A stretch of 64,000 nucleotides of DNA from Nocardioides lacusdianchii (GTDB lineage Bacteria > Actinomycetota > Actinomycetes > Propionibacteriales > Nocardioidaceae): the NCBI RefSeq assembly GCF_020102855.1, contig NZ_JADHZD010000002.1, positions 248,001-312,000 of the forward strand, given 5' to 3'. Positions 55,123 to 63,892 of this stretch are shown here, one piece after another. How positions within the stretch are numbered: the stretch's first letter is position 1; each line of letters opens with the position of its first letter. Below the pieces are notes generated by a model. It made no database searches. It was not told the origin of the DNA and worked only from the letters and a program-made list of their open reading frames with translations. The translations under genes and the position numbers were made by a program.

Positions 55123-55742
55123 GGGGACACCGAATCACGGACCGCCGACACCTCGAGCCACGACTCCCCCCGGTGGCCTGCGATGCCCGACCGGACCGCG
55201 ACGTCGGTCCACCCGGCCCCGGCCACGGCGTCGCGGAGCGCGCCGGCGCGCCAGTAGGTGAAGTGACGCGGGCTGCTGATCGACCCGTGGGTGGACCAGC
55301 CGTCGCCGTCACCCTCCTTCACCGCGACGAGGAGCAGGCCTCCGGCACGCGTCACCGACGCCAGGCGGGCGAGCACGATCGGCAGGTCCTGCCGTGCGAC
55401 GTGCAGCAGCGAGGCGTTCGCCCACACTGCGTCGTAGGCACCCTCAGGAGAGGCGAGGTCGTCGACGAGCGGGTCGACGAGGTCGCACTGGTGGCCCTCG
55501 GCGCGCAGCAGCTCGACGAACCCGGGTGTGATGTCGGTGCGGCGCACGTGGAGCCCCAGCCCCTCCATCGCGAGCGCGTCGCGACCGCCGCCGGAGCCGA
55601 TCTCGAGCACCCGGGCACCCGGCCCGGCGTGGGCGGCGAGCGCCTCGACCCGCGCGCGGACCGCGTCCGTCATCGTGGCCGTGCTGGCGACGTACGCTGC
55701 TGCGTCGCGGTCGTAGGACTGGACGGTCTCGTCCACGGTCAT
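55119..55742 (-). CDS. Class I SAM-dependent methyltransferase
   Basis: A 207-residue Rossmann methyltransferase. Motif I is ARVLEIGSGGGRDALAMEGLG, motif II region VRRTDITPGFVELLRAEG, and the post-motif YDAVWANASLLHVAR. It resembles ubiquinone-type or small-molecule methyltransferases; the substrate is unknown. The start overlaps the DinB-like gene stop by four bases. Confidence 0.88.
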   Translation of the reverse strand: MTVDETVQSYDRDAAAYVASTATMTDAVRARVEALAAHAGPGARVLEIGSGGGRDALAMEGLGLHVRRTDITPGFVELLRAEGHQCDLVDPLVDDLASPEGAYDAVWANASLLHVARQDLPIVLARLASVTRAGGLLLVAVKEGDGDGWSTHGSISSPRHFTYWRAGALRDAVAGAGWTDVAVRSGIAGHRGESWLEVSAVRDSVSP

Positions 55743-56275
55743 CCCGCACCGACGTCGTGGAGGTGGTGGACGACGTCGTGCAGGTGGTAGCTGCCGAGGG
55801 ACTCGACGGTGAAGACGGAGCCGTCGGACCTGTGCCCACGGCGGTCCCTCGTGGCGTCCGTGACCGTGGCGTAGAGACCGGCGACGGTGCCGGCGGCCTC
55901 GATCAGCCCGACCGCCACCTCGGCGGGGTCCTGGCTGCCGTAGTCGCTCTCGATCGCGGTCGCGTCCTGGTCCCAGTTGGCGAAGGCCGGCTCGTCGACC
56001 TCCAGCATCAGCCGGACCCGCTCGGCGAAGACCATGTGCACGTCACGGACGTGGCAGGCGTACTCCAGCGGCGACCACACGGCCGGCGAGGGTCGTACGC
56101 CGACGTCGCTGCGCGCGAGCACCTTCGACCACGCCATCGCGGTGTCGTGGATCCGCGCCGGCAGGGCGTCCAGCGACTGCGCAGCCGGGTCGAACCCGCA
56201 CTCCGGGCAGGGCCGCTCGAGGACCCACGTCCAGTCCTTGGTGTCCGGGACGATCGCGTCGGGCGCAGCGCTCAT
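55739..56275 (-). CDS. DinB-like four-helix metalloprotein
   Basis: A 178-residue protein starting MSAAPDAIVPDTKDW. It has an N-terminal cysteine pair (ERPCPECGFDP) and three His-rich positions of the DinB fold (LEYACHVRDVHMVF and YHLHDVVHHLHDVG) that bind a metal. DinB-like proteins of actinobacteria use mycothiol or other thiols in transfer or detoxification reactions. Substrate unknown. The upstream GNAT diverges 44 bp away. Confidence 0.8.
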   Translation of the reverse strand: MSAAPDAIVPDTKDWTWVLERPCPECGFDPAAQSLDALPARIHDTAMAWSKVLARSDVGVRPSPAVWSPLEYACHVRDVHMVFAERVRLMLEVDEPAFANWDQDATAIESDYGSQDPAEVAVGLIEAAGTVAGLYATVTDATRDRRGHRSDGSVFTVESLGSYHLHDVVHHLHDVGAG

Positions 56276-56318
56276 GCCCGCCATCCAACCAGTCCGGCGA
56301 CAGTGGACAATCGGCGGA

Positions 56319-56801
56319 ATGGACATCCGTCGCGCACATGCTGCCGACCTGCCCGAGGTCGCCGCCATCTACGGCCGCGAGGCGCTGGAGGGCCATGCGA
56401 CCTTCGACGTCGAGCCCCGCCCGATGAGCACGTGGGAGGAGAGGCTGGGGGCGACAGACGACCGGTTCCTCGTCGCCGAGCACGAGGGGACGGTCATCGC
56501 CTACGCCACCTCGATGCCCTACCGGGCCAAGCCGGCCTACCTTCACACCCGCGAGACCACGGTCTACGTCGCGCCGGGCCACCAGGGACTCGGCACCGGC
56601 CGCCGGATGTACGACGCCCTGCTGGCGCTGCTCGCCGACGACCGCGTGCACGTCGTCGTGGCCGCCGTCGCCCAGCCCAACCCCGGCAGCCTCGCGCTGC
56701 ACCGCGCGTGCGGCTTCACCGAGGTCGGCACGATGCGCGAGGTGGGACGCAAGCACGACCGGTGGATCGACATCACCTGGCTGCAGAAGGTGCTGGCCTG
56801 A
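56319..56801 (+). CDS. GNAT N-acetyltransferase (phosphinothricin/PAT-type)
   Basis: A 160-residue enzyme that begins MDIRRAHAADLPEVAAIYGREALEGHATFDVEPRP, the opening of phosphinothricin-type acetyltransferases. Motif A is TVYVAPGHQGLGTGRRMYDALLALL and motif B is PNPGSLALHRACGFTEVGTMREVGRKHDRWIDITWLQK. It probably acetylates a small amine or amino acid. It ends one base from the converging acyl-CoA ligase stop. Confidence 0.9.
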   Translation: MDIRRAHAADLPEVAAIYGREALEGHATFDVEPRPMSTWEERLGATDDRFLVAEHEGTVIAYATSMPYRAKPAYLHTRETTVYVAPGHQGLGTGRRMYDALLALLADDRVHVVVAAVAQPNPGSLALHRACGFTEVGTMREVGRKHDRWIDITWLQKVLA

Positions 56802-56802
56802 G

Positions 56803-58419
56803 TCAGGCCAGGCCGAGCTCGCGCGTCGACACCTCGCGCATCTCGACCTTGCGGACCTTGCCGGTCACGGTCATCGGGAACTCCTCGACGACCATGACGT
56901 AGCGGGGGATCTTGTAGTGCGCGAGCCGCCCGCTGGCGTAGGCGCGGACCCCGTCGGCACCGAGCGGCTCGGTGCCCGGGCGCATCCGGAGCCAGGCGCA
57001 CAGCTCCTCGCCGTACTTCGCGTCCGGCACCCCGACGACCTGGACGTCCTCGATGTCGGGGTGGGTGTAGAGGAACTCCTCGATCTCGCGGGGGTAGATG
57101 TTCTCCCCGCCGCGGATCACCATGTCCTTGATGCGACCCGTGATCCGGACGTAGCCCTCCTCGTCCATCACGCCGAGGTCGCCGGTGTGCATCCACCCGT
57201 CGGCGTCGACGGCCTCGCGCGTCTTCTCCTCGTCCTGCCAGTAGCCGAGCATCACCGAGTAGCCGCGGGTGCAGAACTCACCCGCCTCGCCCCGCGGCAC
57301 GGTGTCGCCGCTGACCGGGTCGACGATCTTGATCTCCAGGTGCGGGCACACGCGGCCGACGGTGCCCACCTTGCGCTCGAGGGAGTCGTCGCGCCGGGTG
57401 TGGGTGGAGACCGGCGACGTCTCGGTCATCCCGTAGGCGATCGTCATCTCGTCGATCCCGGCGCTGATGAGCTTCTTCATCATCTCCTCGGGGCACGGCG
57501 AGCCGGCCATGATGCCGGTGCGCACGCTCGAGAGGTCGTAGGACGCCAGGTCCGGCAGCGCCCACTCCGCGATGAACATCGTCGGCACTCCGTAGAGCGA
57601 TGTGCACCCCTCCTGCGAGACCGCCCGCAGCGTCAGGGCCGGGTCGAAGCCCGGCGCCGGGATGACCATGGTCGCGCCGTGCGTGACGCAGGCCAGGTTG
57701 CCCATCACCATCCCGAAGCAGTGGTAGAAGGGCACCGGGATGCAGACCCGGTCGGCCTCGGAGTAGCCGCAGACCTCGCCGACGAGGTAGCCGTTGTTGA
57801 GGATGTTGCGGTGGCTGAGCGTGGCGCCCTTGGGGTAGCCGGTCGTGCCGGAGGTGTACTGGATGTTGATCGCGTCGTCGGGCCGCAGCCCGGCCTCGCG
57901 CGCGGCAAGGTCGTCGTCGCTGACGCCCTCGCCGTCGGCGACCAGGCCCGCCCAGCTGTCGGCGTCGTCGAGGAGCACGACCCGCTCGAGGGTCGGGTTG
58001 TGCTCGGCCGTCTCCTCGACCATCGCGCGGTAGTCGCTGGTGCGGAACGACGTCGCGCTCACCAGCATCCGCATGCCGCTCTGGTTGACGGCGTAGGAAA
58101 ACTCGTGGGTGCGGTAGGACGGGTTGACGTTGACCAGGATCGCGCCGACCCGCGCCGTGGCGAGCTGCACCAGCGTCCACGCGGCGCTGTTCGGACCCCA
58201 GATGCCGACCCGGTCCCCGGCCTCGACGCCCGCGCCGATCAGGCCGCGCGCGAGGGCGGCGACGTCCCGGTCGAGCTCGGCCCACGTCCAGCGACGCCCG
58301 CTGGCGCACTCGACGAGCGCCTCGCGGTCGGCGTACGCCGCCACGGTCCGCGCGAGGCTGGCGCCGATCGTCTCCTCCAGCAGCGCCGGCGTGGTCTCTC
58401 CCTGGGCGTAGGAATCCAT
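56803..58419 (-). CDS. AMP-binding acyl-CoA ligase
   Basis: A 538-residue adenylate-forming enzyme. The P-loop core motif is NIQYTSGTTGYPKGATLSHRN, the A5-A8 region includes YGMTETSPVSTHTRRDDS and DGWMHTGDLGVMDEEGYVRITGRIKDMVIRGGENIYPREIEEFL, and the catalytic Lys is near the end in MTVTGKVRKVEMRE. The medium- or long-chain fatty acid CoA ligase subgroup fits best, but the acid is not defined. The ATG at 58419 is chosen; a TTG three codons upstream is less likely. Confidence 0.93.
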   Translation of the reverse strand: MDSYAQGETTPALLEETIGASLARTVAAYADREALVECASGRRWTWAELDRDVAALARGLIGAGVEAGDRVGIWGPNSAAWTLVQLATARVGAILVNVNPSYRTHEFSYAVNQSGMRMLVSATSFRTSDYRAMVEETAEHNPTLERVVLLDDADSWAGLVADGEGVSDDDLAAREAGLRPDDAINIQYTSGTTGYPKGATLSHRNILNNGYLVGEVCGYSEADRVCIPVPFYHCFGMVMGNLACVTHGATMVIPAPGFDPALTLRAVSQEGCTSLYGVPTMFIAEWALPDLASYDLSSVRTGIMAGSPCPEEMMKKLISAGIDEMTIAYGMTETSPVSTHTRRDDSLERKVGTVGRVCPHLEIKIVDPVSGDTVPRGEAGEFCTRGYSVMLGYWQDEEKTREAVDADGWMHTGDLGVMDEEGYVRITGRIKDMVIRGGENIYPREIEEFLYTHPDIEDVQVVGVPDAKYGEELCAWLRMRPGTEPLGADGVRAYASGRLAHYKIPRYVMVVEEFPMTVTGKVRKVEMREVSTRELGLA

Positions 58420-58462
58420 GCCCGGCAACCTACGACGCGTGTCCGGTGCGTCACCAGAGGTC

Positions 58463-59263
58463 TCAGGTCAGCAGCAGCGTGTCGAGGCGACGGCGCACGA
58501 CGAGCAGGCCGACGACGCCCATCACGACGAGGTAGACGACCGACACCGCCGACTCCCAGGTCACGACGCCGGTGGTGAGCTCGCGGCACAGCACGACGCC
58601 GCGGTAGAGCGGCGTGGCCTCCACGATCCATCGGAGCACGCCGTTGCCGAAGGCCTCGACCGGGAAGAAGGTCGCCGAGAAGAGGAAGAGCGGCATCTGG
58701 GCGAGGGTGATCTTGTCGAAGTCCTGCCAGCTCTTCATCCACGTCGTCAGCGCCATGCACACGGCCGAGAAGGCGAAGGCGATCAGCACGGTCGCCGGCA
58801 GCGCCAGCACCGCCCACCACGACTCGACCAGGCCCATCGCGACCATGACCAGCAGGAAGGCCGCGGAGTAGACCGAGCCGCGCATCAGGCCCCACGCGAT
58901 CTCGCCGCGGGCGATGTCGCCGGTGGAGAGCGGCGTGGCCAGCATCTGGTCGTAGAGCTTCTCGTACTTGAGCTTGAAGAACACGTTGAAGGTCGAGTCG
59001 AGCAGCGCACCGTTGAAGGCCGAGGTGGCAAGCATGGCGGGCGCGACGAAGGTGGCGTAGGGCACCTGCTCGCCGTGGAACTCGAAGCCGTCGATGAGCT
59101 GGCCGACGCCGATGCCGATGGAGAAGAGGTAGAGGACCGGCTCGAGGAAGCCGGTGAGGAAGAGCTTCCACGCCGACTTGTAGACGATGAAGTTGCGCAG
59201 CACGAGCAGCCGCGCGGCGCCCACCGGCGTCAGGGGTGCGGGGATCCCGGTCACGAGCGCCAC
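58463..59263 (-). CDS. ABC-2 type permease
   Basis: A 266-residue membrane protein with six helices of the ABC-2 fold and the conserved cytoplasmic loops ARLLVLRNFIVYKSAWKLFLTGFLEPVLYLFSIGIGVG and EKLYDQMLATPLSTGDIARGEI. It is one of two related permeases served by a single ATPase, an arrangement of heterodimeric exporters resembling NodJ/DrrB. Its neighbour is separated by one base. Confidence 0.88.
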   Translation of the reverse strand: MALVTGIPAPLTPVGAARLLVLRNFIVYKSAWKLFLTGFLEPVLYLFSIGIGVGQLIDGFEFHGEQVPYATFVAPAMLATSAFNGALLDSTFNVFFKLKYEKLYDQMLATPLSTGDIARGEIAWGLMRGSVYSAAFLLVMVAMGLVESWWAVLALPATVLIAFAFSAVCMALTTWMKSWQDFDKITLAQMPLFLFSATFFPVEAFGNGVLRWIVEATPLYRGVVLCRELTTGVVTWESAVSVVYLVVMGVVGLLVVRRRLDTLLLT

Positions 59264-59264
59264 C

Positions 59265-60092
59265 TCAGACCTCCAGCCGCTTGTCGAGGCCGGTGACGGC
59301 CCAGCGCCAGCCGACGACGCACAGCAGCACGAGGACTCCGGCGTTGAGGGCGGCCAGGGACCAGTCGACGGTGTCGAGGCACAGCATCCGCGACAGCGAG
59401 ACGCCGTGCCACAGCGGAGTCAGCCGGGCCGCCCACTCCAGCACCGGACCGAGGTTGGCGATGGGGAAGAACGCACCGGAGAAGAGCGTCAGCGGCAGCA
59501 CCCCGAGTCGGAAGAGCAGGCCGAAGCCCTCCTCGGACTTCAGCCGAGCGGAGAACCCGAAGGCGAGGGTGGCGAAGGCGCTGCCGACGAGCACCTGCGA
59601 GACCCACGCGAGGACCGGGCCCCACCAGGTCTCGAAGACGCCGAAGGGTGCCAGCACGAGCATGAAGACCGCGCACGCCGAGGCGATCCGGAAGACCACG
59701 AAGCACAGGAAGGCGTTGACCAGGTCGCGCACCGCCAGCGGCGTGGCGAGCTGGGCGAAGAACGTCTTGTGCCACTTGATGGCCCCCATCACGGGGTACG
59801 TCGTCTCGCTGACCGCGATCGTCATGGCGTGCGCCGCGACGAGCCCGGGCACGATGAAGGCGAGGTAGGAGGTGGCGCCCTCGAGGCGGTCGGGGTCGCC
59901 CTCGATGAAGCCGCCGAGCAGGACGCCCATTGCGAGGACGTAGAACAGCGGCGTGACGAAGGAGTTGGCCACTCCCCCGCGCCAGGTGCGCTTGTAGACG
60001 GTGAGCCAGTAGTCGTACTGCCGCGCGATGCCCTCGCGGACCGAGAGGGCGCCGCTCGGGCGGGTGGTGGGACGTGCGTCGGTCGTGGCCAT
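59265..60092 (-). CDS. ABC-2 type permease, second subunit
   Basis: A 275-residue paralogue with the motifs GVANSFVTPLFYVLAMGVLLGGFI, KWHKTFFAQLATPLAVRDLVN and GAFFPIANLGPVLEWAARLTPLWHGVSLSRML. The ATG overlaps the ATPase stop by one base (TGATG). Sequence identity to the first permease is modest, so the pair probably forms a heterodimer. Confidence 0.88.
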   Translation of the reverse strand: MATTDARPTTRPSGALSVREGIARQYDYWLTVYKRTWRGGVANSFVTPLFYVLAMGVLLGGFIEGDPDRLEGATSYLAFIVPGLVAAHAMTIAVSETTYPVMGAIKWHKTFFAQLATPLAVRDLVNAFLCFVVFRIASACAVFMLVLAPFGVFETWWGPVLAWVSQVLVGSAFATLAFGFSARLKSEEGFGLLFRLGVLPLTLFSGAFFPIANLGPVLEWAARLTPLWHGVSLSRMLCLDTVDWSLAALNAGVLVLLCVVGWRWAVTGLDKRLEV

Positions 60093-61018
60093 CAGTCGGC
60101 CAGGCTCCGGCCGGTGAGGCGCAGGAAGACGTCCTCGAGGGTGGAGCGGCGCACCAGCGTCGCGATCGGGTGGAGCCCGCGCTCGAGGACGGCGGTGACG
60201 ACCTCCTCGCCGTGGTCGCTGTAGACCAGGAGGCGATCGGGCAGCACCTCGACGCGCTCGCCGAGGTCCTCGACCTTGTCCGCGAGCGCCTCGTGCTCGC
60301 CGACGCCGAAGCGCAGCTCGGCGACCTCGCGGGTGGAGTGGGCGTCGATGAGCTCGCGCGGGGACCCCTCTGCGGCGATGAGCCCCTTGTCCATGACGAC
60401 GAGCCGATCGCAGAGCTGCTCGGCCTCGTCCATGTAGTGGGTGGTGATCACGAGCGTGACCCCGGCCTGCTTGAGCCGGAAGAGCTGGTCCCACAGGACG
60501 TGCCGGGCCTGGGGGTCGAGGCCGGTCGTGGGCTCGTCGAGGAGCAGGAGGTCGGGGCTGTTGATCAGGCTCCGCGCGATGGTGAGGCGCCGCTTCATGC
60601 CACCCGAGAGGCTCTCGACCTTGGCCTTGGCCTTGTCGGTGATCTGCGCGAACTCCAGCAGCTCGTGGGCGCGGTCGCGGCAGGTCGCGCGGTCGATGCC
60701 GAAGTAGCGGCCGTAGATGTAGAGGTTGTCGAAGACGTTGAGCTCGTTGTCGAGGGTGTCCTCCTGCGGGCACACGCCGAGACGTCCGCGGATGGCCGGG
60801 CCGTCGGTCGCAGGGTCCATGCCGAGGATCCGCAGCTCCCCGGACGACACCGGGCTGACCGAGGCGATCATGCGCATCGTGCTCGACTTGCCGGCGCCGT
60901 TGGGGCCGAGGAAGCCGAAGGCCTCACCACGTCGCACGTCGACGTCGATGCCCTTCACTGCCTCGAAGTCACCGAACGACTTGCGGAGTCCCCGTGCCGA
61001 GATCATGGAGTCCGTCAC
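60092..61018 (-). CDS. ABC exporter ATP-binding protein (NodI/DrrA-like)
   Basis: An ATPase of about 308 residues with Walker A FGFLGPNGAGKSSTMRMIASV, signature VESLSGGMKRRLTIARSL, Walker B LLLLDEPTTGLDPQARH and the switch His in VITTHYMDEAEQL. The C-terminal 100 residues are the DrrA/NodI-type regulatory extension. Substrate is unknown; these exporters handle drugs or lipid-linked compounds. The GTG at 61018 (VTDSMISARGL) is one of three plausible starts within 30 bases. Confidence 0.9.
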   Translation of the reverse strand: MTDSMISARGLRKSFGDFEAVKGIDVDVRRGEAFGFLGPNGAGKSSTMRMIASVSPVSSGELRILGMDPATDGPAIRGRLGVCPQEDTLDNELNVFDNLYIYGRYFGIDRATCRDRAHELLEFAQITDKAKAKVESLSGGMKRRLTIARSLINSPDLLLLDEPTTGLDPQARHVLWDQLFRLKQAGVTLVITTHYMDEAEQLCDRLVVMDKGLIAAEGSPRELIDAHSTREVAELRFGVGEHEALADKVEDLGERVEVLPDRLLVYSDHGEEVVTAVLERGLHPIATLVRRSTLEDVFLRLTGRSLAD

Positions 61019-61074
61019 ATCGGCCGACACTAGAGGAGAGCGCGGACAACACGCCAACGACCACGCGGCCGGTC

Positions 61075-62505
61075 TCACCGGGTGATGACATAGGTCGAGA
61101 CCGGTCCTGACGGCCCGTTCCCGAGGTAGCCGTCCTGGTGCATCCGCGCGACCTGGTCCCGGACCGAGCCGTGGCCCGACGCCTCGGCCGCGGCGGCACC
61201 TGCGGCGTAGCGGTCGAGGTCGTGGTTGTCCACGATCCGGTGGGTGCCGTCGTCGAAGAGCACGGTCGTCCGGTGCGGCTGGTCGGGGTTGTCCTCGCCG
61301 TCGAGGAGCGGCACCGCGTCACCCCGGTTCTCGAGGTGCAGGGCGTGGGTGCCGTCCGGGAGCTGCGCGACCTGCGCGGTCGGTGACCCCGCGGTCACGA
61401 CGTGCTCGACGTCGAAGTGGCGGGTGAAGTCGGGGTCGGCCGCCAGCGACGTCGCCACCATCCCGCCCTGGGAGTGGCCCACCAGCGTCACGGCCTTGCC
61501 GTCGAGGCCGGCGTCGAGCATCGCCGCCCGGATGCCACGACCGTAGGCGCTGTCCGTGCCGCCGATCAGCTGGTAGTTGGTCTCCATGTCGCGCACCAGC
61601 GCGCCGGAAGGCACCGGTCGCATGTCGTCGGTGCCGGGCAGGTAGACGACGTAGCGCTCCTCCCCCACCTGCTGGACCTGGATCGCCCCATGCAGCGCCT
61701 CGGTGTGCGGACCGGCGTCGAGGTCGTTGGTGGCGGCGAGCTGCTCGACCAGCGCCCGGAGGCTGTCCGGGAGCACCTCGCGGGCACCGCCCTCGACGTC
61801 GGTGACGCGGGCGACCGAGTAGTCGGTGTCGTCGCCGAGCAGCAGCGCCATCAGACGTGCCGCGTCGTTGGTGGTGGGCTGGCCGACCGGCCCGTCGCCC
61901 GGGTCGAGCAGCCCCAGCCCCGGCACGAGCGACCCGACCAGCCCTCCCCCGCTGTTGAGCAGGTGCTGCGCCAGACCGGGGTGCTCGTGGAGCAGCGCCC
62001 CGAGCCCGTCGGTGAGGCGCTGCTCGAGCGCCTGCTGCTCCTCCGGTGTCAGCGACGACCAGCACGCGTGTCCGACTCCTCCCGCGACCAGCAGCATGGG
62101 GAGGGCCGTCACGGTCCCGGTCAGCACCACCCGCCCGAGCGTGTGGTCGATCGCCTCGCCGGCGTGACGCGACAGCGCGTCGCTCGCCCGGAAGGCCGCC
62201 ACCACAGCGCGTACGCCGAGCGCGTCGGCCTCGATGCCCACGGCGCGCACTGCCAAGCCGTCGGTGCCGGCGGTGGCGCCGAGCACCTGGACCTCGGCGT
62301 CGGCGAAGGACAGCGGCGACAGCACCGCCGACTCGAGCAGGTCGCCGTCGGCCACGACCCGCACTCCGAGGCCAGCCATCTCGACGAGGTCACCGGCGTG
62401 CTGCTCGTAGCGTGCCGCGAGGCCCAGCATCTGCTCGTAGCCCGCCTCCACGCCGTGGGAGCCTCCTGTCACCGACTCGACCGGAGGCAGGATGCCGCTG
62501 CTCAC
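61075..62505 (-). CDS. WXG-like N-terminus fused to alpha/beta hydrolase (lipase fold)
   Basis: A protein of about 476 residues with two parts. Residues 1-150 are helical, resembling the N-terminal regions of type VII secretion substrates (GYEQMLGLAARYEQHAGDLVEMAGLGVRVVADG), followed by a hydrophobic segment (VVLTGTVTALPMLLVAGGVGHA). The C-terminal 250 residues form an alpha/beta hydrolase with the nucleophile elbow VTLVGHSQGGMVATSLAA, and a late Asp and His (NHDLDRYA) that could complete the triad. It starts at GTG overlapping the previous gene (GTGA). It may be a secreted lipase or effector. Substrate and secretion are inferred. Confidence 0.75.
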   Translation of the reverse strand: MSSGILPPVESVTGGSHGVEAGYEQMLGLAARYEQHAGDLVEMAGLGVRVVADGDLLESAVLSPLSFADAEVQVLGATAGTDGLAVRAVGIEADALGVRAVVAAFRASDALSRHAGEAIDHTLGRVVLTGTVTALPMLLVAGGVGHACWSSLTPEEQQALEQRLTDGLGALLHEHPGLAQHLLNSGGGLVGSLVPGLGLLDPGDGPVGQPTTNDAARLMALLLGDDTDYSVARVTDVEGGAREVLPDSLRALVEQLAATNDLDAGPHTEALHGAIQVQQVGEERYVVYLPGTDDMRPVPSGALVRDMETNYQLIGGTDSAYGRGIRAAMLDAGLDGKAVTLVGHSQGGMVATSLAADPDFTRHFDVEHVVTAGSPTAQVAQLPDGTHALHLENRGDAVPLLDGEDNPDQPHRTTVLFDDGTHRIVDNHDLDRYAAGAAAAEASGHGSVRDQVARMHQDGYLGNGPSGPVSTYVITR

Positions 62506-63440
62506 GAGGTGACCTCGGCGGCACGCACGGCCAGCTCGCGCGGCAGGTCGACGACGCTGCGGCGCTGGATGCGGACCATCGTCCAGCCGTCGCGGGTGAC
62601 GGGTGTGAGCGAGCGCCAGCCGTCGCCCAGGAGCACCCACTCCACGATCCCGACGCCCGGGCGCCCCCGCCGGTCCCGCCCCATCACGGCGGCGTGCAAC
62701 CGACCGCGTGAGTCGGACTCGAGCTGCTCGTGCCAGAGGCGTACGTCGGTGTCGGCAGCGGTCTCCAGCATGCCGGGCGAGTCCCCCGCGAGCGTCGTCC
62801 CGGTGTGGTCGGCGACCATCACGTCGAGGAGCTCGGTGCGGTGCCGTCGGACCGCCTCGCCGGTGGCGAGCAGGAGCTCCCACGGGGTCTCGACCACGGC
62901 GGGCAGCGGAGCGGCACAGGTGCTCTCCCGCAGCATGGCGAGGTCCACGTGGGCGGCCCGACCGAGCTCGAGCCACCAGTCCTCGGCGGCGAGCCAGGCC
63001 AGCTCGAAGGCGAGACCGTCGCCGGTCGAGAGGCACACGACCCAGTCGTCGAGGTTGCGGTGCCAGCTGCGGACGCGGACCGTACCGCGGCGCAGGCGGA
63101 CCAGCACCTCGAGCTCCACGGCGAGCGCCGGGGCGTGCCACACCGCGAGGACCGCGCGCCCATCGTCGGTGGGTACGCCGTCCGCGACGAGGCTGGCGGC
63201 CACGAGCGCCTCGTCGAGGTCGGCCACCGGCACCGCCGGCGCGGGGACGTCGTCGCCGAGCCGACCCACCAGGTCGCCGGCCGCTCCCCCCACCGGCGCA
63301 GGCACCGACGCGAACGGGGACGGCACCCCGGTGAGCTCGGCCAGCCGGTCGACAGCAGCGCGGGTGAGGCGTACGCGTCGCGGGGTGACCGTCTGCTTCT
63401 CGACCGCGTCGCCCCGGGCGTCGAGCAGGATCGCGTTCAT
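62502..63440 (-). CDS. Uncharacterised middle gene of the WXG/lipase module
   Basis: A 312-residue soluble protein without signal or membrane segments. The central part is strand-rich (AVELEVLVRLRRGTVRVRSWHRNLDDWVVCLSTGDGLAFELAWL) and the N-terminus has a helix-turn-helix-like stretch (TVTPRRVRLTRAAVDRLAELTG). Its size and its position between a WXG protein and a putative secreted enzyme recall the EspG chaperones of mycobacterial ESX systems, which hold substrates before export. Sequence similarity is not evident, so this is an idea only. Both junctions are four-base overlaps. Confidence 0.65.
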   Translation of the reverse strand: MNAILLDARGDAVEKQTVTPRRVRLTRAAVDRLAELTGVPSPFASVPAPVGGAAGDLVGRLGDDVPAPAVPVADLDEALVAASLVADGVPTDDGRAVLAVWHAPALAVELEVLVRLRRGTVRVRSWHRNLDDWVVCLSTGDGLAFELAWLAAEDWWLELGRAAHVDLAMLRESTCAAPLPAVVETPWELLLATGEAVRRHRTELLDVMVADHTGTTLAGDSPGMLETAADTDVRLWHEQLESDSRGRLHAAVMGRDRRGRPGVGIVEWVLLGDGWRSLTPVTRDGWTMVRIQRRSVVDLPRELAVRAAEVTS

Positions 63441-63892
63441 CGCACGCCCCCGGACAGCCGGTCGGGCACGTCGAGCCAGTCGCGGTGGCCGTCGGGCGGC
63501 GGCCGGAAGCTCGCCAGCAGCTGGTCGGCCGGGTCCGGGGCCAGGTCCCGGACCCGGTCGAGCGCCGTGTCGGCCAGGCTCGCGAGTCGTGCGCACGCGC
63601 CCTCGACGAGGCCCTGCACCCGCCGGGCGATCTCGCGGATCAGGTCCTTCAGCCGGTCGACCTCGTCGGCATGGCGGCGCAGCGCCCGTGCGGCGTCGTC
63701 GTGCTCGTCGGCCGTGCGCCGCAGCGCGACCGCCCGCTCCGTCATCCGCTCGCGCATCGCCTGCGCGGCCCGGCCCTCCCACACGACCAGCTCGGACGCG
63801 CCGACCAGCCGGTCCGCGCCCCTTCGGATCTCGGCGCCCTGCTCGCCCACCTGCTGGGCCAGGCGCCGGATCACCCCCGTGTCTCCGTACAT
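63437..63892 (-). CDS. WXG100-like helical protein with C-terminal extension
   Basis: A 151-residue protein. The first 95 residues form two helices around a W-E-G turn (ASELVVWEGRAAQAMRERMTERAVALR), the WXG100 signature position. The last 50 residues are a charged and proline-containing extension not seen in 100-residue ESAT-6-like proteins. A GGAGAG RBS lies five bases before the ATG. It is first of the three-gene module and runs toward the right edge; its promoter must lie in the final 108 bases. No ESX ATPase or membrane genes are visible. Confidence 0.8.
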   Translation of the reverse strand: MYGDTGVIRRLAQQVGEQGAEIRRGADRLVGASELVVWEGRAAQAMRERMTERAVALRRTADEHDDAARALRRHADEVDRLKDLIREIARRVQGLVEGACARLASLADTALDRVRDLAPDPADQLLASFRPPPDGHRDWLDVPDRLSGGVR

